A stretch of DNA of 64,000 nt from Limnohabitans sp. 2KL-1 (GCF_003063435.1 NZ_NESL01000008.1:89808-153807); one strand, 5' to 3'; positions 8,229 to 17,364 are shown, counted from the stretch's first letter. The notes: generated from the sequence alone by a model not told the origin. Numbers and translations: made by a program.

Positions 8229-9038
8229 TCAGTCCAGCACAAAGCGGATGGGCACGTTGAACCACATGGCCTCGGGCGCTCCGTTGCGTTTGCCGGGCAC
8301 AAAGCGCCAAGCTTTGACGGTCGTTAAGGCTGTGTCGTCCAGGCGGGCATGGCCGCTGGAGGTGCGGATTTCGGCTTTTTCTGCGCGGCCCTCGGTCGTG
8401 ATCAACACGCGAATGACCACGGTGCCTTCTTCGCCCATGCGTTTGCTTTGGCGCGGGTAGGGCGGGGCGGGGTTGTTCAGGTAGTCGGCGCTGGTGGACG
8501 GCAGGACCACAGCCACTGCTGCTGCGTTGTTGGCAGATCGTTGGTTGCCTGCCGGCGGTGCGGCCTGCGTGGCAGGTACAGGTGCAGGTGCAGGTGCAGG
8601 TGCAGGTGCAGGTGCAGGTGCAGGTGCAGGTGCAGGTGCAGGTGCAGGTGCAGGTGCAGCGCTTGGCACGGTGGGCGCGGTATCGCTAGGGGCCGTGGGT
8701 GACAGGACAGGTGCGGGTCGCATCTGAGGGCTGACGGGCTTGGCCTGAGGCTGCGGCTTGGGTTCTGGTTTTGTTGGGGGTTGGATTTGGATTGGGGGTC
8801 TCGCCGGCACCGGTTTGGGGGCGGGTGGTGCGGGTGGTGCGGGGGCATCCATGACCACGCTGGCCATGATCACGTTGTCGGGCTCGCTCGCTGGGACCAC
8901 GCTGGTCAACACACCGCTGCTGAGCAACCAGGCCACGCCAACGTGGCCCAGCATCACCGCACCGGTCACGCGCCAGGTGCGGCTTGGGTGAATGCGGTCG
9001 GGCTGACGCATCGGGTCTTCAAAATGGGCTGCTTGCAT
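8229..9038 (-). CDS. tonB: Energy transducer TonB with a long Pro-Ala repeat
   Basis: TonB passes inner-membrane energy to outer-membrane receptors. The product has a cytoplasmic N-terminus, one membrane anchor (VMLGHVGVAWLLSSG), a Pro-rich periplasmic linker and the C-terminal domain (YPRQSKRMGEEGTVVIRVLI...AWRFVPGKRNG...VPIRFVLD). The linker contains thirteen perfect Pro-Ala units encoded by a hexanucleotide array. Start choice is uncertain: ATG at 9038 is used here, ATG at 9011 also fits, and a TTG lies at 9062. It serves the siderophore receptor encoded upstream. Confidence 0.93.
   Translation of the reverse strand: MQAAHFEDPMRQPDRIHPSRTWRVTGAVMLGHVGVAWLLSSGVLTSVVPASEPDNVIMASVVMDAPAPPAPPAPKPVPARPPIQIQPPTKPEPKPQPQAKPVSPQMRPAPVLSPTAPSDTAPTVPSAAPAPAPAPAPAPAPAPAPAPAPAPAPVPATQAAPPAGNQRSANNAAAVAVVLPSTSADYLNNPAPPYPRQSKRMGEEGTVVIRVLITTEGRAEKAEIRTSSGHARLDDTALTTVKAWRFVPGKRNGAPEAMWFNVPIRFVLD
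8575..8658. repeat. Hexanucleotide tandem repeat inside tonB
   Basis: Thirteen perfect copies of GGTGCA (plus strand) occupy 8581-8658, with one imperfect copy (GGTACA) just before. Being a multiple of three, copy-number change would lengthen or shorten the Pro-Ala linker of TonB without a frameshift. Confidence 0.95.
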
Positions 9039-9068
9039 CAAGGGGGGCTCAAAGGAAATCAAGAGACA

Positions 9069-10163
9069 TCAAACGGACTCCAGAGGCCACAAGCGGTCGA
9101 TGCCAATGTCTTGGATGTGGGCGCAACCCGTCAGGGCCATGGTGGCCTCGAACTCGTCGCGCATCAGGCGCAGCACATGCGCCGCGCCGCGAGCGCCCGC
9201 ATGGGCCAGGCCATACAGGGCGGGGCGGCCGATCAGGGCCGCATCGGCCCCCAGCGCCAGCGCCTTGAACAAGTCGGTGCCGCGCTGAATACCGCCATCG
9301 ACCAGCACCAGCGCTTGCGGGTGGTGTTGGCGAACGGCTTGGACGATGCGCGGCAGCAACTTGGCCGTGGCGGGCAGGGTGTCCAGCACGCGGCCACCGT
9401 GGTTGCTGACGATCACGCCTGCTGTGCCCAGTGTCACCGCTTGCACGGCGTCTTGGGGGTGGGTGATGCCCTTGAGCAGCACGGGCAGGCGGGTTTGGCC
9501 GATGAGCCACTGCACATCGGCCCAAGTGGGGGCAGCATCGGCCAAGCCCCCGCACAGGCCTGTGCGGGGTTTGATTTGGGGGGCGGAGGTCGGCCAATGC
9601 ACCGCCTTCACGCCTTCGGGCAAAGGCATGCCGTGGCGGCGTTCGCGGTCACGCACGCCGTGTACCGGGGCATCCACGGTCAGCACCAGGGCTTGAAAAC
9701 CAGCGGCTTCGACTTGCGCCAGCAGCTCGCGCAGGGCACTCCGGTCGGCCAGCCAGTACAGCTGAAACCACAAGGGGCCGCGCTCCTTTTCTGCCACGGT
9801 CAAAGCGGCCACGTCGTGCAATGGCGTGCTGGTTTGGTGCGACAGCACCATGCCGCAGCCTTGCGCGGCGGCGGCCAAAGCCATGCCCGATTCGCCCTCT
9901 GGGTGCGCCCAGCGCTGGTACGCCATGGGGGCTACCAGCAGCGGCATGGGCCATTCGCGCCCCAGCAGGCTGCATCGGGTGTGGCCGCCGCGCAGGTCTT
10001 GCAACACGCGGGGCGACAAGCGCAGGTTTTGCCAAGCGGCCACGTTGTGGCGCAGCGTGATCTCGTCGCCCGCGCCGCCGCTGAAATAGGCCCACGCCGC
10101 CTCACCCAGCGCCGCTTGCGCGGCGTGCTCGTGGTCTTGCAGGGTGACGATGGGCGTGGTCAT
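9069..10163 (-). CDS. FMN-dependent alpha-hydroxyacid oxidase/dehydrogenase
   Basis: A 364-residue TIM-barrel flavoenzyme of the glycolate oxidase / L-lactate dehydrogenase (LldD) family. Visible motifs are FSGGAGDEITLRHN near the N-terminus, LLVAPMAYQRWAHPEGE, the catalytic SNHGGRVLD with the active-site His and Arg, and the FMN-phosphate loop DGGIQRGTDLFKALALGADAALIGRP. It oxidises a 2-hydroxy acid to the 2-oxo acid; which acid is not evident. It lies between piuC and tonB in the iron block, with only about 30 nt to tonB, so it is probably co-transcribed with iron genes, an uncommon place for this enzyme. Confidence 0.85.
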   Translation of the reverse strand: MTTPIVTLQDHEHAAQAALGEAAWAYFSGGAGDEITLRHNVAAWQNLRLSPRVLQDLRGGHTRCSLLGREWPMPLLVAPMAYQRWAHPEGESGMALAAAAQGCGMVLSHQTSTPLHDVAALTVAEKERGPLWFQLYWLADRSALRELLAQVEAAGFQALVLTVDAPVHGVRDRERRHGMPLPEGVKAVHWPTSAPQIKPRTGLCGGLADAAPTWADVQWLIGQTRLPVLLKGITHPQDAVQAVTLGTAGVIVSNHGGRVLDTLPATAKLLPRIVQAVRQHHPQALVLVDGGIQRGTDLFKALALGADAALIGRPALYGLAHAGARGAAHVLRLMRDEFEATMALTGCAHIQDIGIDRLWPLESV

Positions 10164-10181
10164 GGTGTGTGCGGGTGAGAG

Positions 10182-10210
10182 GGCAAAGGCAAAGGCAAAG
10201 GCAAAGGCAA
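10182..10210. repeat. Short GGCAAA tandem repeat
   Basis: Four perfect GGCAAA units and a partial fifth lie between the piuC-like gene and the hydroxyacid oxidase start. On the transcribed strand this is TTTGCC repeated, in the 58-nt intergenic spacer. Confidence 0.9.
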
Positions 10211-10221
10211 GTCAGGGCCGT

Positions 10222-10911
10222 TCAAGTGCTGGCCCACTGGCGCAACAGCTGGTGATAAACCCCGGTCAAAGCCGTGGTCTCGGGCGTTTCGCCGTGTTGT
10301 TCGCGCAGCTGGAGCAGGTTCATGTCCAGGTCAAACAGGATGCGGCGCTGCTCGTCGCTGCGCACCATGCTCTCGACCCAGAAAAAGCAAGCCAGCCGCT
10401 GGCCGCGTGTGACGGGCGTGACCTCGTGCAAGGTGTTGCCGGGGTACAGCACGGCATGGCCTGCGGGCAGCTTCACGCGGTGAACCGCGCTCTGGTCTTG
10501 CACGCTCAGCTCACCACCTTCGTAGTCGCCTGGGTCGTTCAAAAAGACGGTGCACGACAAGTCGGTGCGCACCCGTTGGCCATCGGCTCGCAGGCGAATG
10601 GCGTTGTCGATGTGCCAGCCGTAATGGGGGAATTCGGGGGTGTAGCGGTTGATGCGCGGTGTGAAAATTTTCAGCGGCAACGCGGCTGAAAAGAAGGTGT
10701 TTGATGCGTCCAGCCCTCCGAGCACCGCGTGGCGAATTTGCGCCGCCACCTGGTGGTCGTGCGGCAGTTGCAGGTTGTCTTTGACCGTGCGGGCTTGGGG
10801 GCCCGCACTGCCCCGCCCGTCGGCCCAGTCGGATTCGGGCAAGGCCAGCAACAGGTCGCGGGCCTGGCGCACGGTGTCCGCGCTGAGCAATTCGGGCAGA
10901 AAACGGATCAT
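10222..10911 (-). CDS. Fe(II)/2-oxoglutarate dioxygenase, PiuC/YbiX type
   Basis: A 229-residue PKHD-type hydroxylase. The iron-binding His-x-Asp is in YGWHIDNA and the distal His in [23 protein letters not shown], followed by the Arg that holds 2-oxoglutarate. Members of this family (PiuC, YbiX) are regularly encoded next to TonB-dependent catecholate siderophore receptors and are iron regulated; their substrate is not firmly known. Here the receptor gene is 22 nt upstream on the same strand, confirming that association. Confidence 0.93.
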   Translation of the reverse strand: MIRFLPELLSADTVRQARDLLLALPESDWADGRGSAGPQARTVKDNLQLPHDHQVAAQIRHAVLGGLDASNTFFSAALPLKIFTPRINRYTPEFPHYGWHIDNAIRLRADGQRVRTDLSCTVFLNDPGDYEGGELSVQDQSAVHRVKLPAGHAVLYPGNTLHEVTPVTRGQRLACFFWVESMVRSDEQRRILFDLDMNLLQLREQHGETPETTALTGVYHQLLRQWAST

Positions 10912-10933
10912 GAAAAACCTTGGTCTTGGCGAC

Positions 10934-13240
10934 TTAGAACTTGTACGACGCGGTGACTTGCGTCATCCGGCCTGCACCCGGGATGTAGTGCGCGGGATAC
11001 AAAGCATCGGCATACAGCTTGTTGGTGACGTTGCTCATGTTGGCCTTGATGGTCAGGGCATCGCTGTAGGCGTATTCGGCCATCAGGTCACCCACCACAA
11101 ACGAGGGCACTTCAAATTCAGAGCGAGTCGGTGTCTGGCGACCCCGGAAGGTCAGGCCACCGCCCACACGCCATTGGCTGCTGACTTGGTACGTGGTCCA
11201 GGCGCTGCCGCTGTGCACGGGGGTCAGGGCCGGACGATCGCCTACCCGTTCACCCGCTGTGGCTTGGCTGCATGAGCCTGTGGCGGGGCAGGGGGCTGCC
11301 TTGGTCACTTTGGCATCCGGCATCCAGGTGAAGGAGCCAAACACTTCCCACTTTGGTGTCAGGCGACCGGATACATCGATTTCCAGGCCAGAGGCGTAAC
11401 GGCTACCCGTCAGCGTGACCACGGACAACAAGGGGTCGGTGTTGCGCTCGTTTGTCTTGACGGCACGGAACAAGGCCAGGCGGGTGGTGAAGCGTTTGTC
11501 GGTCGAGTCGAGCTTGGCACCGAGTTCGAAATTCTCAGATTGCTCGGGCGGCGTGTCCACGTTGGATGCACCCAAAGAATAGGTGTCGCCCGAGGTGTTG
11601 AACGAGGTGCCATAAGAGAAGTGAAACGACTGCAAGTCGTTCGGCTGGAACAGCACGCCTGCCCGCTTGCTCCACTCGCCGACCTTCATGCGGTAGCTGG
11701 TTTTGGCACCGTTGTCGGTGGCGTTGGGCGGTGTGCCAAACGTGTCGTAGTCCCCTGTCAAGCTGTCGTAGCGCAGGCCACCCAGCAGTTTCCATTGGGG
11801 TGCGATTTGCACCAGATCTTGCACATATGCGCCCCAGCCCGTGCTGCTGTACTGGTTGTTCACGCGCAGCACGCGGGAGCTTTCGTCCACCCAAGCGCCG
11901 TCATTGGGGGTGCCGATGGTGGTTGGGGCTTTGGTGATGGTCGCACCGCCTTGGGTGCCCGCAGAACGTGCGGCGTAGACGGTTTTGTCTTCGGTGGCCA
12001 TGTCAAAGCCGGTCAACAACTCGTGTTTCAAGCCCAGCGCCTGGAACTTCTTGCTGAAATCACTTTGCACATGGAGCGTGTCCATGTCCTGAATTTTCAG
12101 GTTGTTGCCCCGGTTGATGACCGTGTCGGCGCCGAAGCTGGCCAAACTGACGGCCTTGCCATCGGGTTGGCTGGCCGCATTGGCAAACCGCACCGTGCCG
12201 GCCCGCTGATCGCGCTCGTATTGCCCCTTGCGGATTTGCGTTTTCAGTTCGCTGTCGGCCGAAAAACGGTGCGTGTGGCTGGCGCTCAGATGCGTGGCAC
12301 TGCCCGCGTTGTAGTCGCTCGCCATGCCGTAGTAGGCACTGGGGTCCAGCGGCAAAACGGTTGACTCGAGTGCAGAGGAAGTGGTGTTCGGACGAATCCA
12401 TGGCAAGCCGTAGTTCATGCCATTGTTGTTGTTCAGGTGGTACAGCCCGGCCTGGAACTCGTCTTGTTCGCCAATGCCCCAGCGATAAGTGCCCGCAATG
12501 CCTTCTTTGTCCAAAGAGCTGCCCGAGCCGTTGTTGTCGGCTTGGGTTTTCATCACGTTCAGGCGCAGCGCGGCGCTTTCGCCCGTTTGCTTGTTGAAAT
12601 CGCCCACCCAGCGCACATGGTTGTGCGAGCCCAAGGTCAAGTCCACTTGGCTTTCGTCCATCAAGCGCGGCGTTTTGCTGACCTGGTTGACTGCGCCGCC
12701 TGTGGAGCCACGGCCAAACAGCATGGAAGCCGAGCCGCGCAACACTTCGAGGCGGTCCAGGTTGAAGGTGTCGCGCTCATAAAAAGCGGGGTCGCGCACG
12801 CCATCCACAAATACATCGCCTGTTGCCTGGAGAGAAAAACCGCGCAGACGGATGTCTTCTTCGCCGCCTTCGGCTGCCAAAAAACTGATGCCAGCCGTGT
12901 TCTTCAATGCTTCTTTGAAGGTATCCAGGTTGCGGTCGTCGATCAGCTTTTCGGTCACCACGGTCACCGATTGCGGAATGTCGCGCAGGGCTTGTTGGCC
13001 TTTGCCGATGCGGGTTTCGGTGGCGCGAACGCTGTTCTTGCCTTCGGCGATGTCGGCTTCAGCCTTGCCCTTGACCGTCACTGTCTTGAGGGTCTTTTCT
13101 TCGGGCTGGGTTTGCGCCATGGCGTAAGGCGTGGCCGAGAGGGAGCCGGCCAGCATCATGGCGGCCAGGGGCAACAATTTGGCCGGGGGCTGCGTGTTTT
13201 GGACGTGCTTGTTTCTTTGAGTCATGGTGATGCGAGTCAT
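10934..13240 (-). CDS. TonB-dependent siderophore receptor (Fiu/PiuA-like)
   Basis: An outer-membrane receptor of about 768 residues: signal peptide ([22 protein letters not shown]), TonB-box region ([10 protein letters not shown]), plug domain ([33 protein letters not shown]... [23 protein letters not shown]), then the 22-strand barrel ending in the C-terminal aromatic (VTASYKF). The [27 protein letters not shown] stretch matches catecholate siderophore receptors such as Fiu. The ligand is inferred. ATG at 13240 is chosen; 13225 is an in-frame alternative. It precedes the piuC-like gene, as in other bacteria. Confidence 0.9.
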   Translation of the reverse strand: MTRITMTQRNKHVQNTQPPAKLLPLAAMMLAGSLSATPYAMAQTQPEEKTLKTVTVKGKAEADIAEGKNSVRATETRIGKGQQALRDIPQSVTVVTEKLIDDRNLDTFKEALKNTAGISFLAAEGGEEDIRLRGFSLQATGDVFVDGVRDPAFYERDTFNLDRLEVLRGSASMLFGRGSTGGAVNQVSKTPRLMDESQVDLTLGSHNHVRWVGDFNKQTGESAALRLNVMKTQADNNGSGSSLDKEGIAGTYRWGIGEQDEFQAGLYHLNNNNGMNYGLPWIRPNTTSSALESTVLPLDPSAYYGMASDYNAGSATHLSASHTHRFSADSELKTQIRKGQYERDQRAGTVRFANAASQPDGKAVSLASFGADTVINRGNNLKIQDMDTLHVQSDFSKKFQALGLKHELLTGFDMATEDKTVYAARSAGTQGGATITKAPTTIGTPNDGAWVDESSRVLRVNNQYSSTGWGAYVQDLVQIAPQWKLLGGLRYDSLTGDYDTFGTPPNATDNGAKTSYRMKVGEWSKRAGVLFQPNDLQSFHFSYGTSFNTSGDTYSLGASNVDTPPEQSENFELGAKLDSTDKRFTTRLALFRAVKTNERNTDPLLSVVTLTGSRYASGLEIDVSGRLTPKWEVFGSFTWMPDAKVTKAAPCPATGSCSQATAGERVGDRPALTPVHSGSAWTTYQVSSQWRVGGGLTFRGRQTPTRSEFEVPSFVVGDLMAEYAYSDALTIKANMSNVTNKLYADALYPAHYIPGAGRMTQVTASYKF

Positions 13241-13290
13241 TGATTCCGGACCAAAACCGGAGGAGGGCGAAGTCAATGGCTGGCTATCAC

Positions 13291-13311
13291 CACCCGGGCG
13301 GGTGCCCGGTG
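13291..13311. promoter_or_regulatory. Hairpin between the Fe3+ binding protein and receptor genes
   Basis: CACC(C)GGGC and GCCCGGTG pair around a GGGT loop with one bulged base. It is flanked by an 11-bp direct repeat AATGGCTGGCT (13275-13285 and 13314-13324). No T-run follows on the minus strand, so it looks more like an mRNA-stabilising or attenuating hairpin than a full terminator. Confidence 0.45.
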
Positions 13312-13369
13312 TGAATGGCTGGCTGACGGAGAAATGGCAGGCGCCAGCGGCGACTGCCAGTTGGCGTGT

Positions 13370-14413
13370 TTACTTGAAGCCGACCCGGTCCAGCATTTGC
13401 TGGACCTTGATCTGGTTCATGCCCACGGCGCTGATCGGGATCAGCTCGCTTTTGAAGCTGCCGCCGGTCATGGCTTTGAGGGCCGGGTTGTCAAAGCTCA
13501 CGCCTTTGGCGGCGGGCCATTCGTTGTTGCCATTGGCAAAGTGGTTTTGCGCGGCGGGGCTGGCCAGGTATTCGAGGAATTTGACCGCGTTGTCCTGGTT
13601 CTTGGCATGGCGGGCCACAGCCCCCCCGGCCACGTTGACGTGCGTGCCCCAGCTGCTTTGGTTGGGAAAGACCACGCCGATTTTTTCGGTCACGGCTTTG
13701 TCGGCCGGGTTGCTCGATCGCATCATGCGGGCCAGGTAATAGGTGTTGGTCACGGCCACGCCACATTCGCCCGCGGCCACGGCCTTGATCTGGTCGGTGT
13801 CGCCGCCTTTGGGGCTGCGCGCCATGTTGTCCACCAGGCCTTTGAGCCAGATTTCGGTTTTTTGCGGGCCCAGATGCTCGGTCATGGCGCCGAACAGGCT
13901 CAGGTTGTAAGGGTGCGAGCCGGAGCGGATGCACAAGCTGCCTTTGAGTTTGGGGTCGGCCAGTTTTTCGTAGCTGTCCACATCGGTTTTGCTGAACTTG
14001 AGCTTGTCGTACACCACCACGCGTGCCCGTGTGGACAGGCCAAACCAGGCAGTGCCGCCGTTGTCAGCCGGCTTGGCGCGCAGGTTGGTGGGGATGGCGT
14101 CTTCGAGTTTGGCCGATTTGATGGGCATGAACAGGCCATCGACTTCGGCACGCCACAGCCGCGCGGCGTCCACCAGCAAAATCACGTCGGCAGGAGAAGC
14201 CGAGCCCTCGGCCTTGAGGCGAGCGAGAATACCGGCATCGTCGGCGTCGACCCGGTTGATCTTGATGCCCGTGGCTTTGGTGAAGTCGCTGTACATCACC
14301 TCATCGGTCGGGTAGTGACGGGCCGAGTAGATGTTCAGGACTTTGTCTTGCGCCATGCCTGATGCAGCGGTCAAAAGACAGGCGATGCTCAAAAGGGATT
14401 TGGAAAATGTCAT
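13370..14413 (-). CDS. Fe3+ ABC transporter periplasmic binding protein (FbpA/FutA type)
   Basis: The product of about 347 residues has a cleavable signal peptide (LLSIACLLTAASGMAQ) and then LNIYSARHYPTDEVMYSDFTKATGI, typical of FutA/FbpA ferric-binding proteins. The Tyr-Tyr pair in TNTYYLARM corresponds to the iron-ligand tyrosines. No ABC permease or ATPase gene is adjacent, so its transporter must be encoded elsewhere. ATG at 14413 is used; a GTG at 14422 is possible. A Fur-box-like site lies about 45 nt upstream. It is the first gene of the iron block. Confidence 0.9.
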   Translation of the reverse strand: MTFSKSLLSIACLLTAASGMAQDKVLNIYSARHYPTDEVMYSDFTKATGIKINRVDADDAGILARLKAEGSASPADVILLVDAARLWRAEVDGLFMPIKSAKLEDAIPTNLRAKPADNGGTAWFGLSTRARVVVYDKLKFSKTDVDSYEKLADPKLKGSLCIRSGSHPYNLSLFGAMTEHLGPQKTEIWLKGLVDNMARSPKGGDTDQIKAVAAGECGVAVTNTYYLARMMRSSNPADKAVTEKIGVVFPNQSSWGTHVNVAGGAVARHAKNQDNAVKFLEYLASPAAQNHFANGNNEWPAAKGVSFDNPALKAMTGGSFKSELIPISAVGMNQIKVQQMLDRVGFK

Positions 14414-14458
14414 GGTCTTCACGTTGGGGTGTGGGCGATGGTGCGAGTTTAATTCAAA

Positions 14459-14473
14459 TGCGAATAATTATCA
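14459..14473. promoter_or_regulatory. Fur-box-like site
   Basis: TGCGAATAATTATCA matches the 7-1-7 Fur consensus (TGATAAT-A-ATTATCA) at 13 of 15 positions. It lies between the divergent ferric-binding-protein gene and the patatin gene, in the right place to control the iron block. Confidence 0.65.
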
Positions 14474-14491
14474 ATAAGATTTGAGGAAATC

Positions 14492-15457
14492 ATGGAGAGA
14501 TTGCAGGGACATAGCGGGGGGCGTTTCGACAAACAGCCTGTCAAGGCCAACCAGACTCGGGCCTGGCGTCGCGTGGGCATGGTGCTTGTGCTGGGCGTGC
14601 TGAGCGCCTGCAGCAGTTTGCCCCCCACGTCCTCGGTCGAGGTCACCTCGCCACCCGGCCCCGAGCGCCGAGAGGTGCGTCTGGGTCTGGCTTTGGGCGG
14701 TGGTGCTGCGCGTGGCTTCGCCCATGTCGGGGTGATCCAGGTGCTGGAAGAGGCCGGATTGCGCCCCACGCATGTGGTGGGCACTTCGGCGGGCAGTTTG
14801 GTGGCCGCGATGTACGCCAGCGGCAAAAGCCCGGCTGAACTGGTGCGTGTGGCCGAGTCCATGCAAGAAGCCGAGATCACCGACTGGATGCTGCCGATCT
14901 TGAACCGGGGGGCCTTGCGGGGTGAGGCGCTGGCCAAGTACGTGAACACCCAGGTGGGGGGCAAAAGCCTGGAGCAGATGAAGATTCCTCTGGGCATTGT
15001 GGCCACCGATTTGGGCAGCGGGCAGGCCATCACGTTCCGGCGTGGCAACACGGGGTCGGCGGTGCGGGCGTCGAGCGCTGTGCCTGCGGTGTTTCAGCCG
15101 GTGCGCCTGGGTGAGCGTGAATATGTCGATGGCGGTCTGGTGGCGCCGGTGCCGGTGCGACAGACGCGCGAGATGGGGGCCAATTTTGTGATCGCTGTCG
15201 ATATTTCCAGTGACCCCGCGGGCAACCCTTATGGCGACACGTTCCAGATACTGATGCAAACCTTTGCCATCATGGGTAAAAGCATCAACACGCTGGCTTT
15301 GAAAGAGGCCGATTGGGTGATTCGCCCGGCGTTATCGGGCGTCAAAAGTGCCGACTTTGGTGCCCGTTTGCGTGCGATCGAAGCGGGCCGAGCGGCCATG
15401 CGCGAGGCGCTGCCCGGCCTGAAAGCGCGGTTGGCACAATTTGAATCAGGTCACTGA
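14492..15457 (+). CDS. Patatin-like phospholipase lipoprotein (RssA-like)
   Basis: A 321-residue serine hydrolase with a lipoprotein signal: membrane stretch MVLVLGVLSAC with the lipobox LSAC at about residues 37-40. The patatin core has the oxyanion loop GGGAARGFAHVG, the nucleophile elbow GTSAG, and the catalytic Asp in YVDGGLVAPVPV. The Ser-Asp dyad is complete, so it is probably an active acyl hydrolase on membrane phospholipids. It is divergent from the iron block across the Fur-like site and is followed by convergent phasin. Confidence 0.88.
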   Translation: MERLQGHSGGRFDKQPVKANQTRAWRRVGMVLVLGVLSACSSLPPTSSVEVTSPPGPERREVRLGLALGGGAARGFAHVGVIQVLEEAGLRPTHVVGTSAGSLVAAMYASGKSPAELVRVAESMQEAEITDWMLPILNRGALRGEALAKYVNTQVGGKSLEQMKIPLGIVATDLGSGQAITFRRGNTGSAVRASSAVPAVFQPVRLGEREYVDGGLVAPVPVRQTREMGANFVIAVDISSDPAGNPYGDTFQILMQTFAIMGKSINTLALKEADWVIRPALSGVKSADFGARLRAIEAGRAAMREALPGLKARLAQFESGH

Positions 15458-15576
15458 GCCTGCCGTTCCGGTGTGAATGCGGGTGTTCAGCTTGATCACC
15501 GGCGCTCGAGCGATGACGATGTGGCCCCCTCGTGGGGTGGCTCGCTTGTTGCGCGTTTGTGGGGTTCACGGCGCAT

Positions 15577-15606
15577 AAAAAAAGGGCTGATCTGTCGATC
15601 AGCCCT
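15577..15606 (-). terminator. Terminator of the phasin gene
   Basis: The perfect 10-bp stem AGGGCTGATC-TGTC-GATCAGCCCT is followed on the minus strand by seven T. A second hairpin (GGCAGGT...ACCTGCC, 15673-15695) lies directly behind the phasin stop. The rest of the 15458-15707 spacer shows no gene. Confidence 0.85.
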
Positions 15607-15707
15607 GGAAGGGATCCCTGTTTCCCTGACGAAATTCAAAGAGATCCGAGGAGACAACTTGCAAAAACAAGCGGCAGGTCCTTGCAAAACCTGCCCACTT
15701 TGAAAAA

Positions 15708-16241
15708 TTACTTCTTCTTGGCAGCCTTGGGTGCAGCAGTCTGTGCCACAGCGGCCAAGTTGGTTTCGGCCAAGTCAGTGGCTTGCTTGACGGCTTTTTG
15801 CACGGACTCGAAAGCGGTGTTGGCCGCAGTCATGGCACCCTTCATCATGGCCACAGCTTGCTCGGAGCCGGCAGGGGCGTTTTGAGCGGCGCTGTCCACC
15901 AGATTGGCGAATTGCTTTTGAGCGGCTGCGGCCTGGGCTTCGAAAGCCTTGGTGAATTCGCTGCTGGTGCCAGAAGCGATGTCGTACAGGTGGCGGCTGT
16001 AAGCGGCGGTCTTCTCAGCCAGGGGCTGGAACAAGTTGGCTTGCATGGCCAGCAGTTCCTGGGCGTCTTTCACGCTCAGGGCAGTTTGGGTGTTGTTGGC
16101 GGAGTCGTCCAGGGCGGCCTTGGCCACGCTCAGGTTCAACTCGACCATTTTCTCCACGCCTTCGAAGGCTTTGGCGGTCAGGCCAAACAGGGTTTCCACG
16201 TTGGCTTTGTGCGAGGCGACGATTTGTTCAGCGGTCATCAT
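15708..16241 (-). CDS. phaP: Phasin (PHA granule-associated protein)
   Basis: This 177-residue protein matches the phasin family: [45 protein letters not shown] at the N-terminus, then long amphipathic helices rich in Ala and Gln and a Lys-rich AAPKAAKKK tail. Phasins coat polyhydroxybutyrate granules and limit their size. GGAG precedes the first of two adjacent ATGs. A TGTTGCA-G-TGCAGCA palindrome upstream fits control by the PHB-sensing repressor PhaR. It indicates that the organism stores PHB. Confidence 0.92.
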   Translation of the reverse strand: MMTAEQIVASHKANVETLFGLTAKAFEGVEKMVELNLSVAKAALDDSANNTQTALSVKDAQELLAMQANLFQPLAEKTAAYSRHLYDIASGTSSEFTKAFEAQAAAAQKQFANLVDSAAQNAPAGSEQAVAMMKGAMTAANTAFESVQKAVKQATDLAETNLAAVAQTAAPKAAKKK

Positions 16242-16314
16242 GAGAATCTCCAGATTGGATTTAAGTTCAGGTTTCAGGAAGACTGCGCCGTAACTGGCCG
16301 GGGCCGTACAACTT

Positions 16315-16329
16315 TGTTGCAGTGCAGCA
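16315..16329. promoter_or_regulatory. PhaR-type operator candidate upstream of phasin gene
   Basis: The 15-bp near-palindrome TGTTGCA-G-TGCAGCA (one mismatch between arms) lies about 75 nt before the phasin start. TGC/GCA-centred palindromes are the known style of PhaR sites before phasin genes in PHB producers; the assignment is inference. Confidence 0.5.
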
Positions 16330-16434
16330 TGATTTGAATTTTAGGGTTTCCACCGGGTATTGCAAGGGTATGGGCCTGCATCGGGCTCAGTTTAGAGAGG
16401 GTTTTCTAGAATCGGGGCCCTACCAGACCCCAGC

Positions 16435-17364
16435 ATGCACGCCTACTACGCCGACCACTTTGTTTTGCCTTTGCCCGAAGGCCACCGTTTTCCCATGCGC
16501 AAGTACAGCCGCTTGCGCGATCGCCTGACGCAAGAGCTGCCCGACGTGCTCATGCGCGAGGCCCCGGCCGCGAGCGACGGCGAGCTGGCGCTGGTGCACA
16601 CGCCAGCCTACATCCAGGGCGTGGCCACGGGCAGCCTGGAGGCGGCTTTGCAGCGCGAGATCGGTTTCCCCTGGAGCCCGGCCATGGCCGAGCGGGCTCG
16701 CCGCTCGGTCGGCGCCACGGTGGCTGCCGCCCGCGATGCCTTTGCCCAGGGCGTGGCGGGCAATTTGGCAGGCGGCACGCACCATGCTTATGCGCACAAG
16801 GGCGGGGGCTTTTGTGTGTTCAACGACATTGCGGTGACGGCCCGCCTGATGCAGGCCGAGGCCTGGCGGCACCACCGGCAAAAACTGAAGGTGGCGGTGA
16901 TCGACCTGGATGTGCACCAGGGCAATGGCACGGCGCATATTTTTGCGGGCGACCCGAGTGTGTTCACCCTGTCGCTGCACGGCGAAAAGAACTTTCCTTT
17001 TCGCAAGGAGCCGAGTGACCTGGATGTAGGCCTGCCCGATGGCTGCACCGACGAGCCGTATCTGGCCGCATTGCACCAGGCGCTGCAAACCCTGCAGGAC
17101 CGTTTTGACCCCCATCTGGTGATTTACCTGGCCGGGGCCGACCCGCACGAGGGCGACCGGCTCGGGCGGCTCAAATTGACAGCCGACGGCATGCAGGCCC
17201 GGGACCGGGTGGTGATGGACTGGGCCTGGCAGCGCAGGCTGCCGGTGGTGCTCTGCATGGGCGGCGGCTATGGCCACGACATCGAGACCACGGTGCAGGT
17301 GCAAATGCAGACCTGGGACGTGGCTTTGGGCTATTGGCAACGCTGGCACAATCTCGGGCGATGA
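16435..17364 (+). CDS. Histone deacetylase family protein (AcuC/amidohydrolase-like)
   Basis: A 309-residue zinc-dependent deacetylase fold. Motifs are GGTHHAYAHKGGGFCVFNDIAV (paired His and the CVFND stretch), the zinc ligands in DLDVHQGNGTA, the second metal Asp in AGADPHEGDRLGRLKLT, and the C-terminal GGGYG with the family Tyr. Bacterial members remove acetyl or acyl groups from small amides, polyamines or acyl-lysine; the substrate here is unknown. Its stop overlaps the thioesterase start (ATGA), and it opens a coupled gene run that continues into a Liv-type transporter. Confidence 0.9.
   Translation: MHAYYADHFVLPLPEGHRFPMRKYSRLRDRLTQELPDVLMREAPAASDGELALVHTPAYIQGVATGSLEAALQREIGFPWSPAMAERARRSVGATVAAARDAFAQGVAGNLAGGTHHAYAHKGGGFCVFNDIAVTARLMQAEAWRHHRQKLKVAVIDLDVHQGNGTAHIFAGDPSVFTLSLHGEKNFPFRKEPSDLDVGLPDGCTDEPYLAALHQALQTLQDRFDPHLVIYLAGADPHEGDRLGRLKLTADGMQARDRVVMDWAWQRRLPVVLCMGGGYGHDIETTVQVQMQTWDVALGYWQRWHNLGR

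Noticed and set aside
8575..8658. CRISPR-like array
   Set aside because: The 6-bp unit is continuous with no spacers and lies inside tonB.
8349..8727. Plus-strand frames with Cys-Arg or Ala-Gly repeats
   Set aside because: They are translations of the GGTGCA array in the wrong strand; the tonB frame explains it.
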